Assembly: GCA_036365145.1 (NCBI GenBank)
Contig: JAEOAD010000040.1
Span: 15,227,501 to 15,291,500 of the forward strand
Reading direction: 5' to 3'
Origin: Orientallactaga sibirica
Lineage: Eukaryota; Chordata; Mammalia; Rodentia; Dipodidae
DNA: 64,000 nucleotides
Shown in pieces: positions 11,353-22,490 of the stretch (the stretch's first letter is position 1; each line of letters opens with the position of its first letter). Made by a program: the position numbers and the translations under genes. Below the pieces are notes generated by a model. The model was not told where the DNA came from. It made no database searches and saw only the letters and a program-made list of their open reading frames with translations.

Positions 11353-11585
11353 TTTTTTCTTTTTTTCATTCTTTTTTTTTAACTTGAGAGCGACAGACAG
11401 ACAGAGAGAGAAAGAGGCAGATAGAGAGAGAGAGAATGGAGGCACCAGGGCCTCCAGCCACTGAAAGCAAACTCCAGATGCATGTGTCTCCTTGTGCATC
11501 TGGCTTATGTGGGTCCTGGGGAATCGAGCCTTGAGCCGGGATCCCTAGGCTTCACAGGCAAGTGCTTAACCGCTAAGCCAGGCCC
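11353..11585 (-). mobile_element. Dip-like SINE with 15-bp target duplication
   Basis: AATTTTCCTATTTCT is present at 11338-11352 and again at 11586-11600. The 5' end is slightly shortened (gctaagccaggccc). Confidence 0.95.
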
Positions 11586-11702
11586 AATTTTCCTATTTCT
11601 GATAGAAATGTCACAGAGAGTTACAGCTTGTCATTCAAGAGGCCCCTCAAGCGGGTTTCTTTTTTGGGTTGGTTTGATAAGCCCCCCAAAAGATGACTTG
11701 GG

Positions 11703-11851
11703 CCAGGCATGGCAGTGCCTGCCTTTAATCCCAGCACTCGAGAGGCAGAGGTAAGAGGATCGCCAAGAGTTCAAGGCTACCCTGCGACTACATAGCAAAT
11801 TCCAGATCAGCCTGAGTTAGAGTGAGACTCTACTTTGAAAAACCAAAAAGA
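11703..11851 (+). mobile_element. B1 SINE
   Basis: GCCAGGCATGGCAGTGCCTG head with a full body. The tail leads straight into the next SINE. Confidence 0.95.
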
Positions 11852-11852
11852 A

Positions 11853-12063
11853 AGAGCTGGAGATATGGCTTAGCAGTTAAAGTTCTTGCCTGCAAGGCCA
11901 AAGGACCCAGGTTCCGACTCCCCAGGACCCACCTAAGCCAGATGCAAAAGGGGGCACACACATCTGGAGTTTGTTTGCAGTGGCTGGAGGCCCTGGCGTG
12001 CCCATTCTCTCCTTCTCTCTATCTGCCTATTTCTGTATCTCTCTCTCAAATAAATAATAAAAC
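11853..12063 (+). mobile_element. Dip-like SINE
   Basis: AGCTGGAGATATGGCTTAGC head, intact body, and an AAATAAATAATAAA tail passing into (TA)n. Confidence 0.95.
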
Positions 12064-12087
12064 TATATATATATACACGATGATGAC

Positions 12088-12370
12088 TTGAGGTCTGGGG
12101 AGATGGCTCAGCAACTAAGCATGAGGCCCTGAGTTCAATTTCCAGCATCCATGTAAAGAAAAGCTGCTATGCCTGCACATGAAGGAAGCAGGAGTGGGCG
12201 AGGGCAGAGATAGGAGGGTCACTGAGACTCACTGGTCAGCCAGTCTAACCAAAAAACAGGGAGCTTCAGGTTTCTTGAGAGACTGTCTCGGGGAAATACG
12301 ACTGAAGAATGACAGAGAAGGACACTGTATATCTGTGCGCACACACCACATACGCAAACACACAAAGATG
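12088..12370 (+). mobile_element. B4-like SINE, diverged
   Basis: Head TCTGGGGAGATGGCTCAGCA, a degenerate B1-related middle and a GCACACACCACATACGCAAA 3' part. Confidence 0.7.
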
Positions 12371-12557
12371 ATGTCAAGGGCACTCCCAGAAGTGCTAGGA
12401 TTCCCCGGTGCTTTTCATAAACAACATAGATTCCTTACCTGCACAGCCCATGCATAAATCAGATTACTATTTAATCTGCACCTCAAGTTCCTTCTCAGAC
12501 ACCACACTTCCCAGGACTGCATCCATCTGAATGATAAACACACAAGAAGCTGAAGTC

Positions 12558-12690
12558 AGTGGGGCTTGGTGGCACACACCTATAATCCCAGCACTCGGGA
12601 GGTGGAGGCAGGAGAGCTAGAATTCAAGGTCAGCCTTAGCTACATGCCTAGACAGGCTGAGCTGCATGAGACCCTGGTTCAAAGAAGAAC
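12558..12690 (+). mobile_element. Old B1 SINE
   Basis: GGGGCTTGGTGGCACACACC and AATCCCAGCACTCGGGAGG are preserved. The 3' half differs from the young B1 subtype elsewhere here. Confidence 0.85.
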
Positions 12691-12756
12691 GAGGCAGAGG
12701 ACCCGAAGTCCATCAGGGACCTCACTCTATATAGCAGTTACCTTCACCTGATCACA

Positions 12757-13075
12757 AGCAGCTGATGGGAGGAGAGGGTTTATTTCAGGCTCACCGTGCC
12801 AAGGAGAAGTTTCATCATGGCAGGGACAAAGGATGGCAGAGCAGAGACTATCACATCTTGTCACAGAAGCTGGGAGAGAGCAGCAAGAGTGAGCTGAGCT
12901 CTGGCAAGCGGGGAGCTGGGCTACAGCACTCCAAAGCCCGCTCAGAGGATACACCGCCTGTAGTAAGTCTCCACCTCCCAAATTAACACCTACTGGGGGT
13001 TGAGTATTAGCCTTAATCACAAACACATGAGTCTGTGGGGTACATTTCATATTCAAATGCCCATACCCGGTAAAC
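12757..13075 (+). mobile_element. Old dispersed repeat, LTR- or hAT-like
   Basis: Shares the pattern ...CACATCTTGTCACAG... and CACATGAGTCTGTGGGGTAC with the fragment at 8388-8630. The family is uncertain. Confidence 0.45.
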
Positions 13076-13132
13076 ATCCAATCAGAACCTGGCTAGAAAA
13101 AAAAAAAAAAAAAAGGGTCCTGGTGACAAACT

Positions 13133-13230
13133 GCACTGGCCCTGCCACTTGCCGTGTGAGCTGAGCTGGGGAAAATTCTCAGCATCTCTGGGCCTTGCTT
13201 TCCTCAGCCAGTGAACGCAAACAGCCCTGG
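13133..13230 (+). mobile_element. MIR fragment
   Basis: CCTGCCACTTGCCGTGTGAG then CATCTCTGGGCCTTGCTTTC follows the MIR core order. Confidence 0.65.
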
Positions 13231-13349
13231 GAGCTGAAAGCCAACTTTGAGAGTTGATGTCTAAAGCTGATGTTGGAAGTCTTTGATCGCTGTTGTTCCT
13301 GTCTTTTCTCCAGTGTCTTAGATCATTTTCTAGCAGATGGAGGTCATAT

Positions 13350-13568
13350 CATTTTATTTTATTTTCTTCATTACACACAGAGAGAGGGAGTGGCGGTGGT
13401 GGGGGGGGCAGGGGTGGAGAGAATGGGCACGCCAGGGCATCTAGCCATTGCAAACAATCTCCAGACACGTGCACCACCGTGTACATCTGGCTTACATGGG
13501 TCCCGGGGAAATCAAACCTTAGTCTTCTCAGCTCAGCACCTTAACAGCTAAGGCATCTCTCCAACCCC
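13350..13568 (-). mobile_element. Dip-like SINE
   Basis: Inverted copy with a G-rich insertion (ggtggtggggggggcagg) near its TC tract. Ends GGCATCTCTCCAACCCC. Confidence 0.9.
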
Positions 13569-13569
13569 C

Positions 13570-14995
13570 TGTTCCACTCCCAAGTTTAATGCTATTCTCT
13601 ATTTTCTCTTTTCCTCTCTTATCACACCCTATCTGCAAGTGCAAAAGTGTCCCCCAGTCTGGAGACATCTCAGTGCAGTTTTATGCACATTCATCGCAGT
13701 GCAGTTCATGCAAATGGCCCCACCTCCACCCCCTGAATCGTCAGCCCAGCGCCAGGAACTTAAGTCTGACTCCCAGTCAGATCCAGTCCCCTGGGGCAAG
13801 GTGAGGCGTGACTGACCGCACACCAGGGCGGGGCTTGGCCACCAGCTGAGGGGTGTGGTCTTCTGGATCATTCCTCTGGTCTGCCGGCTAGCCCGGTCTC
13901 CTCCTCCTTCACAGAAAAGAGAAGTCATTGTTTCAGTGCGCTGATCCTTTTTTTGCCTGAAAGACCTGCGTGGCAAAGGTTTTGCTGCCTCCATTCTTGT
14001 TGTTCTTTGGGGATGTTTTGTTTTTACTAATAAAGGGTTAGTCATACCTACCTTAGTTTCTATTGGACAAAGATGTGAATAGCACCGTGTGTGTGCGTGT
14101 GTGTTTTTTTTTTTTTTTTTTTAATTCAACTTGGCTCCAAACGTACCTTGTTCTCAGGTGGGAGAGGCAGTTCAAGCCTGTCTGGGGCGGCTTGGGGAGG
14201 GGGATGACTCCTTAACTAGAATTTCTCCACCTCTTCCTTTCCTTTACTTCCTGTTACTTTACAATGTGCAGGCCCAGGAGATAGGCATCCTTGCCACCCC
14301 CTCTGGGTTTTTCCTTTCTCCTCCCTTCCCTTCTCCCCTGCCCCCCCTCAAAAATAACAGCCACAACCAACACCAGACCTCAAAGCAGCACGCTTTTAGA
14401 TCAGGCGGAAGCCAGAGCATTTCTAGGTAGAGGTGGAGGGAGGGTTTTCAGCATATAATTTGCTTTAAGAGAAAAAGTCTGTCCAGGCAAGCCCCACGGG
14501 TCCTCCAGGGGAGGGAACTCCCGGATGTCCCTAAGGTAGCACATTCCAGAGAGTGAATAAATGGACCAGGGATGCTGGACGTGGGTCACTGACATAGACA
14601 GCCATGTAATAGGGTGATGGGAGTTGTTTATGACCGTCCGCCCAGGATGCCAAAGGGCTTAACAGGCAGGCAGGATTCCCGGGGCTTCCTGCCGCTCAGG
14701 TGCGGGGTTCGGTCTTGTCTTCTTTCTTTTCCTTGTTGGAAAAAGCTGAAGCAGCAGTGACTTACTTGCTCAGGGTCACACAGCAGGCCCAGGACCAAAA
14801 TAACTCCTCCTCCTAACAGAAAACAACATGGTCTCATTCAGGCGCTATCATTCCAGTCTGAATCATTGGTCCTAATTGCAGGCCTACCGGTGAACTGTAA
14901 CCACCGTGTGATTCGAGCTGCAAGGAAGCCCGCATAAGGATTGACTGAAGTTGTTACCAGTGATGGAACGTGGCATACTGTGCTGGGAGCGGAGG
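13570..14995. other. Repeat-poor stretch, no gene recognised
   Basis: Only a poly-T run at 14105-14122 and a probable short MIR remnant near 14745-14800 (gctcagggtcacacagcagg). No exon recognised. Confidence 0.5.
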
Positions 14996-15037
14996 TGGGG
15001 TGGTGGGTGGTGGTGGTGGTGGTGGTGGTGGTGGTGA
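14996..15037. repeat. (TGG)n G-rich microsatellite
   Basis: GGGGTGGTGGGTGGTGGTGG and further TGG units. Several G-runs allow a G-quadruplex on the plus strand. Confidence 0.95.
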
Positions 15038-15248
15038 GAGAGCATGGAGAATGATTTAAAAACTGCTGACAGGTTATCGGATTTAGATTTTAAGAGATGA
15101 TTTTTGACATGTAACCTCCCATATGGCATGCTGTCAGAACCAAGAGATGTTTGAGGGGCTAAATGGTTGCAAAAGGCATGGGGGGGCGTGCATCTCAGGT
15201 ACCAACCAGTCTGTCTTTCTTGGCACCCCACCACCCCTGCCCCAAAGT

Positions 15249-15324
15249 CACTGTCTCGTTTTTTTTTTTAATATTTTATTTATTATTTAAATATTTTATT
15301 TATTATTTACACTGTCTCGTTTTT
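15249..15324. mobile_element. Tail-only A/T-rich insertion with target duplication
   Basis: CACTGTCTCGTTTTT occurs at 15249 and again at 15310. Between the copies are only AATATTTTATTTATTATTT-type units, as in an inverted SINE tail. Confidence 0.7.
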
Positions 15325-15559
15325 GGTGTTTAAACTTCCCTTCTAATTCAGGTGTTGGCAGATCTGTGGGGGAGGGATGAGGGAAGTCCCCTGAGGGGAA
15401 AAAAAAAAAGCCAGGCGCATAAATACACATCTGGACACGGGGCTGGACACGTGCGGTGTTCAGGAAAGAAAGTAAATTCCATCCAGCCAATTGCTCTAAC
15501 TGATTCATCTGTCCTCCGAAGGACGCCACCTACCTGCTCACAGGTATTCAGGTAAATGA

Positions 15560-15700
15560 CAGGTGGGCGGGGCCTGCTGTGCTGTTTTAGTTGCCCAGGT
15601 CTTAGCAATGCTTTATCTGGCCCGGCTTCCGTGATGTCACACATTTCCTGCTGTGGGACCAACCAATGCCTTCCTTCTTCCTCCACGCACCTGTACACCG
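15560..15700 (+). promoter_or_regulatory. Promoter-like motif cluster, possible LNX1 upstream promoter
   Basis: A GC box (GGGCGGGGCC, 15565-15574), an ETS/CRE-like pair (CTTCCGTGATGTCAC, about 15626-15640) and a CCAAT box (15663-15667) lie close together in a repeat-free island. There is no TATA box. The assignment to LNX1 is inference from its position upstream of the coding exon on the same strand. Confidence 0.3.
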
Positions 15701-15823
15701 AAGTTGAAGTTTGAGGCTGGTCACAGTCCAGGCAGCCCAAGGAGCTGTGGCTTGAGCTAACTAACAAGAGATGAGAGCTGGCCGGTTGCTGCTGAGTTGA
15801 GAGCCCCAGCACACTTCATAAAG
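15700..15823 (+). other. Candidate noncoding first exon ending at a consensus donor
   Basis: The sequence after the motif cluster ends AAAG at 15823 followed by GTGAGC, a good splice donor. No coding potential on this strand. Start is arbitrary. It could equally be ordinary intron. Confidence 0.25.
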
Positions 15824-15829
15824 GTGAGC

Positions 15830-16640
15830 AGCAACTCCCACTTCTCCTCTCCTGGCTTCTAGACCCCTGGCCCCTGTGGGATTTCACAGAGGAATTTGAA
15901 TGAGAAGCACTGAACACTGAATGGCCGGGTCCTGGGTGAAGCTCCTGGGGTCAAGGATGTCTATGAGAGTTGGGCTGTATGATAAAGTTCTATCAAGCTA
16001 GGTAGTTAATCCTTTTTGTCTCCCCTAATCATTAATCCAGCCTCTGTTGTTTGCGAACTTGATCTGGTTGTTTAAAAGCCCTGTAAAGGAGACTTTTCTT
16101 TTCTTTTTTTTTTTTTTTGCTTCTTGAAGCTTAGCTGGAAGAAGCAGACCTGTTCAGCCCGTTTAATGGGGGCTGGGAAGGGTGAAGAAATTCACACTTA
16201 CCTGTTTCCCCCTTATTTTCTGCGCGCTTCTCATCAGACACAGTTTTGATTCAAATCTGCGAGAGGGTTCCAAGGTTTTGTTGTTGCTGTTGGCTGTAGA
16301 AAGTCCGTTCTGAAACAGGTACATTCTATTGCCCTATTCTGAAACGTCACCTTTTTCTTCTCTTAAAAAAGCTGAAAATTTGCTTCCCCGTGAATAATAC
16401 ACCTTTCAAAACATTCAGCAATCTTGCATCGGAACTGTTTACTTTCAGACCCAGACAGGCTGCCTGGTGACCTTTGGTTAAAGTAAAAATCATTCCTTCA
16501 AGGCCACAGGAACGTACATTCAGGACTGAGTACTGATTTATTGAAATTCGTTAGCTTTCTCTGTCTCTTTTTCTTTTAATAACAAATATATTGAGTGGAT
16601 AGTTCTGCCAGGACTTTTCATATTGATTTTTATTATTTTT
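15830..16640. other. Repeat-free island
   Basis: Contains no SINE for about 800 bp, unusual for this window. Includes TGACCTTTGGTTAAAGT at 16468-16484, which resembles a nuclear-receptor direct-repeat site. Candidate conserved noncoding DNA, untested. Confidence 0.35.
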
Positions 16641-16649
16641 TTTATTTTA

Positions 16650-16787
16650 TTGGGGTTTTTGAAATAGGGTCTCACTCTAGTCCAGGCTGACCTGGAATTC
16701 ACTAAGTAGTCTCAGGCTGGCCCGGAACTCAACAGTGATCCTCCCATCTCTGGGCTGTGATTAAAGGTATACTCCACCACACCAGGC
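16650..16787 (-). mobile_element. B1 SINE, diverged
   Basis: GAAATAGGGTCTCACTCTAG start. The TAATCCCAGCACTC box is damaged (gggctgtgattaaagg). Confidence 0.9.
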
Positions 16788-16789
16788 AG

Positions 16790-17455
16790 GACTTGACTTT
16801 TTAAAGTAGCTTTACTTGTAGGATCCATTTTTTAAAACTTGTTTATTTTTTTGGTTCTCTTAATCCTGATCACACAGTTTGTCATGGACAGGACTAGAGC
16901 CATACTCCACACTGGATACTATAGTTAGTGATACCAAAGAAATCCTTTTGATATCCAGCTCCCTGCTGGGAAGAGCTGGGAAACCTGGTAAGAGAAATAC
17001 CTGAGTGTGTGAGGCCTTTCATTTCAGACGCCTTTATCTGCTGTTTGCCTGGCATTGAAGTTAGTAGGTGGGTTTGGAAGGGAATAACCTATCAGGAATT
17101 ATGCTTCTACATGCCCACCAAGAAATGAAAAGCACATGTCAGACTGACACAGCTAAGAAAACATTTCCTGAAAACACGGTTGTCTTACCAGTACAAATCT
17201 GCCCTGTTCTTTTTGTTTTCCCCTTGCTCTTGGCTCAGCTTGTGCTTTCTCCTCTAGGTGACCTTTGTGACTGATGCGTTTGGATGGTGGCAGCTGCTTT
17301 ATTCCTTAATAGTGTATCTCACTTGATTCTGAGCTTTGATGGCAGCGAGAGCCAAGGACTTCTGGTGTCCTGGATTTTCTGGATACATTTATTGTCTTTG
17401 ATGTCCCAAACCTCTCTGCAAAATATCATTTATTCTGGTTACCTTGTTGATTCGT
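16790..17455. other. Unique stretch, no gene recognised
   Basis: Short ORFs only. No repeat or exon recognised. Confidence 0.5.
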
Positions 17456-17465
17456 TCTTTTTATT

Positions 17466-17643
17466 TTTATTTAAAAATTTTAATTTATTTATTAGAGAGA
17501 GAGAATGGGCACACCATTCTAGCCACTGTAAATGAACTCCAGATGCACGTGCCACCATGAGTATCTGGCTTACGTTGGGACCTGGAGAATTGAACCTGGG
17601 TCCTTAAGCTTCACAGGCAACAGCTAAGCCATCTCTCCAGCCC
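17466..17643 (-). mobile_element. Dip-like SINE with target duplication
   Basis: GATTCGTTCTTTTTA before and GATTAGTTCTTTTTA after the element, with one mismatch. Confidence 0.95.
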
Positions 17644-17937
17644 GATTAGTTCTTTTTAAAGTAGTTATGATTATGCAACGATTTCTTCACTCTGTGCCAA
17701 CCTCTTTGGCTATTAGAAGGACAAAGTGATGGATATTGTAGCCCCTGATACAAGAAAGGAAAAAAAAAATGACAGACTGGAATTCAGAGCCAGACTATGT
17801 AGAACATAGTTGGTTTGTTGGATAACTTGCATGGATGTGTGTCTCATGGTCTGTGATAGAGGGATGTTTCCTTCACTTGCACTCTTGAGGGGATTACTGA
17901 ACTTCTGTGACCCCTCTGTTTAAGAGCCAGGAATCCA

Positions 17938-18091
17938 GCCGGGCGTGGTGGCGCACGCCTTTAATCCCAGGCAGAGGTAGAAGGATCACCATGAGTTCGA
18001 GGTCATCCTGAGACTACATAGTGAATTCCAGGTCAGCCTGGGCTAGAGTGAGACACTCCTTCCAAAAACCAAACCAAAACAAAACAAAAAA
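17938..18091 (+). mobile_element. B1 SINE
   Basis: Young head GCCGGGCGTGGTGGCGCACG. About 10 bp are missing after TTTAATCCCAG. Confidence 0.95.
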
Positions 18092-19165
18092 GCCAAGTAT
18101 TCCTGTCCTATCACGTGGTCCTGAGAGGTAAAGATGGTTGACGAATACACACAGTGTGCAGGAACCTGCGCCTGGTGCAGAGCCAGGGCCAAATAAAGGC
18201 TGAGTCCTTTCCTGGAGGACTTTTCCTGGGAGCTTCAAGGACTTAACAGAACCCAGGAGGAGAAAGATCTCCTACGGCTGCAGTTGTTAGGAACCCTACT
18301 GTTCTCGTTACTGTAATTAATTGTCAGTAATTAACCCCACTATTAAACAGTTTGGAGAAATACAACAGGCAGGTGGGAGGAGAACACAGGACTTGCCATT
18401 CACAGAGCCAGGAAGCTGCATCACGGGAACTTCCTAGGCAAGGAAAGCTTTTGCGAAGGCGGTTACTCCTTCCGTTACCCAGCTCAAGGCTCACCCAGTG
18501 GAGCCACAAGTATGGGTTGCCCACAGGCCTTCAGTTGTCATTTGCTATAATCGTATTTAGCGGGAAGCCCTGTCTGCTTCCAAGTGTTTGCTCCCCTTCC
18601 AGAGTGGACTGGGCACTTGTTCACCTCCCGTCTTCCAGATAAACACTCTCTACCCCAGCGCACATGAACACTTATTAGCCAGGCCACGGTGAATGTCTCA
18701 GCTAATTTGAAGTCTGTGCCATTCTTTGGGGAGGAGGCTGTGGGTCTTTTGTATGTTAGGATAACCTCCTTAGTAAAACAGCCTGTGCCCTTCAATGACC
18801 TGGAGTCAGTGCATCAAAGTAGGTGTGTTCCCAGATCCTCCGGAGCATCTCCTGGTCTCACCTTGTCCTCAAGGGATAACACACATGGCCATCATTCAAG
18901 GGCAGGGACCAGTGAAGTTGGGTTCTAACCTTGAACCTATTGTGCTTGCTGAGATGACTCTGGGAAAAGAACCTCAATCCCCCCCCCCCAATCCATCAGT
19001 TTCCTCGTCTGTACTCTTCCGGCCCCCTAAAATAGGATGGACCACTTGTGGTCTTAGAGCAGAGGCAAAGGGGTTGCTCATTGGGGTGAGTGGTCAGAGT
19101 TTTGGAGGGCAGGGCCTTGCTGGTCTATACTGTCTTTAGTTATTTAATTTCGGGTGGAGGGGTTC
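18092..19165. other. 1-kb stretch without recognised elements
   Basis: Contains a 9-C run near 18980. ORFs are short and overlapping. Confidence 0.5.
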
Positions 19166-19177
19166 TGCTGCCCATAA

Positions 19178-19565
19178 ACTAGAGGGCCAGTCTCTGGCAT
19201 CAGACTGTCTGGCTTCAAATCCCAGTTCCACCATGTGCTTCCAGTGTGACCTGCAACAGGCTCTGTAGCCTGTTTGAAATAGCTCTGGTATGATGTTAGC
19301 TATTGTGTGATTTTCTTGAAAAAGAGATGGGAGACGGCGGCGGGTGGGTGGGGGGGAGTCAGACAGATCTGGTTTGAGAGCCCTCTCTGCCATGTAATTA
19401 CTAGCCAATAGCAGGCACTCAATGTGTTTGGCTCAGTTTGATCATCTGGAAACGGGATAGGTACCCAGCTCTGTGCTGTCTTGAGGAACTACCTTAATGG
19501 TTACAAGCAAAGTGCTTGGCCCATTCTAAGTGTGCAGTGAGTGTTGTCTGCGGTTCTGTTATTAC
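19178..19565 (+). mobile_element. MIR, two adjoining fragments
   Basis: CTGTCTGGCTTCAAATCCCA followed by TGTGACCTGCAACAGG matches the MIR order. A second fragment runs from about 19360, with TCAGTTTGATCATCTGGAAA and CAAAGTGCTTGGCCCATTCT. Confidence 0.7.
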
Positions 19566-20243
19566 AAATCACGTTTGTTATATTGGTCCAGTTAGGCATT
19601 TAAGATCATGCTACAGTATGGCTATAATGATGGAAATGGTAGTGAGTTGAGAGCCAGAGACTGAACAAAACACATTTCCAGAAAGGTGCCCAAGGCTTAG
19701 AAGGAAAGTCTGTTAGCAAAGATGGTGTCGTTTTTCTTGGCACTCTCAGGTAGAGTAGCTGCCAGGGTGATACCTGGTCTTTTGCAGACTGGTACTCACC
19801 AGTAGGAGTGTGTGATGTAAGACACGCTGGGTCTTCCTACAGCTGGGACCCCCAGCTGCACCTTTCAGCATCCTCCCCCCATCCTAGGCAGACTTCAATC
19901 TCAGGTGCCCTGAGGTCTTTTTACAATTGAATTCCACACACTTAAAGTCAAGAAAAGGAGGTTGGCTTGGGTTTTGATCAAGGAGGTTCTCAAATGGGTC
20001 CTCCTCCCTGCCTTGGACCTCCTGGTAAGTTGAGAACTATTCTTGATATCTATGTGCTGGCAGTACACAGACTCACTTTCATGTAGGTGGCAAATGGATT
20101 GTCCGCTGACAGTGCCTCCAAACACTCAAGGGCCTTTCAACACTATCTGGAGTGTGATTGTGTCAGTCTTCCTGAGTCGATGAGGTTGAGTCATCTACTG
20201 GCCCCATTGAAGAATGAAGGTTGACATAAAAACCATGGAAGTT
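19566..20243. other. Unique stretch, no gene recognised
   Basis: Nothing recognised. Confidence 0.45.
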
Positions 20244-20317
20244 GGGCTGGAGAGAAAGCTTAGCAGTTAAGGTGCCTGCCTACTAAGCCTAAGAACACCC
20301 GTTTGATTCTCCAGGTC

Positions 20318-20665
20318 TGTGGTGGTTTGATTCAGGTGTCCCCCATAAACTTCAAGTGTTATGAATGCGAGGTTCCCAGCTGATGGCAACTTGGGAATTA
20401 ACACCTCCTGGAGGCAGAGTATTGTTGGGGGCGGGCTTATGGGTATTATAGCCAGCTTCTCCTTGCCAGTGTTTGGCACACTCTCCTGTTGCTGTTGTCC
20501 ACCTTATGTTGACCAGAGAGTGATGTCCACCCTCTGCTCATGCCATTTTTTCCTGCCATCATGGAGCTTCCCCCTAGAGCCTGTAAGCCAAAATAAACCT
20601 CTTTTTTCCCACAAGCTGCTCTTAGTCGGGTGATTTCTGCCAGCAATGCGAACCTGACTGCAACA
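20318..20665 (+). mobile_element. Solo LTR (MaLR/ERVL-like) with 5-bp target duplication
   Basis: 348 bp beginning TGTGG and ending CAACA. AGGTC is duplicated exactly at 20313-20317 and 20666-20670. A polyadenylation signal AATAAA sits at 20592-20597. TG...CA ends and a 5-bp duplication are diagnostic of LTR integration. The MaLR class is inferred from general resemblance. No internal retroviral genes remain. Confidence 0.85.
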
Positions 20666-20719
20666 AGGTCCCATGTTTAGCCAGACGCAAAAAGTGATGC
20701 AAGGGCGCAATGCCACACT

Positions 20720-20738
20720 TGGCCACAAGAGGGCGCTT
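20720..20738 (+). promoter_or_regulatory. CTCF-like motif in a Dip SINE
   Basis: TGGCCACAAGAGGGCGCTT. It differs from the CCASYAGRKGGCRS core at one position and also matches the flanking TGG and CTT preferences of the known motif. Occupancy is unknown. Confidence 0.55.
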
Positions 20739-21116
20739 GTGTCTGGAGTTCATCCACAGTAGCTAAGAGGCTGATGGTGCACTATTCTCTCTCTGTCTCT
20801 CTCTCAAAAAAAAAAAAAACATGTAAGTTGCTAAGTTTAGAAAAGTGCAGTGAACTGAAATCAGAGATGGGAAAATGTTGGCTGTGTCCTGTAACTCTCT
20901 GTTTTTGCCAGCCCTTCCTCATTCTGTGCCATGGCAAGCCATCATTTAGCTAAACAGAGACGTACTGCCACACTGCCAGTCAAGGGAAGGAGGCTCTTTC
21001 CATGAATTATTGTTTCCACAAATGTCGTAGGTTGCCAGTTGGAGTGCTGAGTTCATGTACACTGAAGGTGTTCACCGTTTGGCATATTCAGTCCCTGGTA
21101 TGTTTACTGGCTGGGT

Positions 21117-21147
21117 GGGATGGATGGATGGATGGATGGATGGATGG
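21117..21147. repeat. (GGAT)n microsatellite
   Basis: About seven GGAT units. Confidence 0.95.
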
Positions 21148-21184
21148 GAATATTTGTGTTTCTTCAACAGAGATAGACACTCAC

Positions 21185-21305
21185 CTGTAAAATGAAGGTA
21201 CATTATGTATCTCACAGGATTAGTTTAGAGATTAAATGAGAAAAAACATGTTTAGTATCCAACAGGGTCTCTAGAATATAGGAAATGTTCATTGAAAGTT
21301 TTATT
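21185..21305 (+). mobile_element. MIR 3' fragment
   Basis: CACCTGTAAAATGAAGGTAC, CACAGGATTAGTTTAGAGAT and GGAAATGTTCATTGAAAG fit the MIR 3' half. Confidence 0.65.
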
Positions 21306-21400
21306 TTTTTTTAATTTTATACTCTAAAACAGAAAGGGGAAAAAAAAAGGGATTCTTGCTCTAGGAGACTAGATGAGCTGATCTCCAAATTGGAGTTGTG

Positions 21401-21403
<3 letters not shown>

Positions 21404-21443
<40 letters not shown>

Positions 21444-21585
21444 TTTTTCGAGGTAGGGTCTCACTCTAGTCTAGGCTGACCTGGAATTCCCTATGTAGTC
21501 TAAGGGTGGCCTCGAACTCACGGCAATCCTCCTACCTCTGTGTCCCGAGTGCTGGGATTAAAGGCGTGCGCCACCATGCCCATCT
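21404..21585 (-). mobile_element. B1 SINE with long poly-T side
   Basis: About 37 T followed by a full inverted B1. The target duplication TTGGAG(T/C)TGTGAA is visible on both sides. Confidence 0.95.
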
Positions 21586-21589
21586 TGGA

Positions 21590-22490
21590 GCTGTGAATGC
21601 TAAGTTTTTCACTCTTCTCCTCCCCGTCCTCTCCCTGTTTCCTCTCTCCAAGAAGTCCTCTTCCCTCCGCAGGTAGGCACATTCCCTGACACTGTTTGCG
21701 GGTTGACTGTGATGTTTCTAACCCTGACAATAGCTTCCATCTCAGTTAACGAGGCAGTTTTGTTTTGTTTTGCTTTGTTATTTTTAACATCAGGAATTTG
21801 GCTTTGGAGCTTGCATACTTAAACACCACTATTATCCTCCAGTGACTCCTCGCTGCTTCTTGTGTTTGATGCATTTGTCACAGGGACACAAAAGACTGCA
21901 CCAACGATGGAGTGACAACTCTCCAAGAATTCTCCTTAATGGCTTCCGGGCTCACAGCTTGGCAATCGCACGTGCGTGATGGGAGGTCTAACTATGCCAT
22001 TGCTATCTGGGCAGATGATTTGCATAACTTGCTTATGACTACAGGTCTGCCAGTCACGTGGCCTCTTGTGACTAGAATGCTTCGGGTTTATTCAGGTTCT
22101 TGCAGGTTCGCATTAACACATGAGTCACCTTGTGTTTTCCAACTCCTCGTTAAGTGGCATTGTCCTACTGGTATGACATCTTCCACAGCACGCATGCACT
22201 CAGCCATTCCACCGGTGGCCCCCTTGAGGCCCTTGTAAATTGGTTTCACAGTCATCTCAGGGGATACCTGCAATTCTTATTTATTAAGCTCTAAAAGGAA
22301 ATCACTACAGTTTTACACTAAGACTGAATCGCCTTCCCTAAGTATACAGCAGTCTAAATGTCTGCCACCTTCAAATATTTATCCTGTCCCTAAGCCATGT
22401 AGAGAAGTATTGGAGTGGGCTGTTGAGAAGATTTGACCAATTCTAGGGGATACCCCTAGAAATACAGTCTCCTGGCCTAGTTACTTGGGG
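21590..22490. other. Unique stretch, no gene recognised
   Basis: No repeat or exon recognised. A 108-codon ORF at 21912-22238 has no domain. Confidence 0.5.

Larger units (their letters stand above)
20244..20820 (+). mobile_element. Dip-like SINE, long variant, split by a solo LTR
   Basis: Head at 20244-20317 and remainder at 20671-20820. The two halves join cleanly across the LTR if one copy of the 5-bp duplication is removed. The 3' half carries a near-consensus CTCF motif. Confidence 0.95.

Noticed and set aside
15348..15812. 154-codon minus-strand ORF overlapping the promoter-like island
   Set aside because: No recognisable domain, and it crosses an A-run coding a Phe stretch. Length alone is compatible with chance in GC-richer DNA.
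21912..22238. 108-codon ORF in unique sequence
   Set aside because: No domain, and a competing antisense frame overlaps it.
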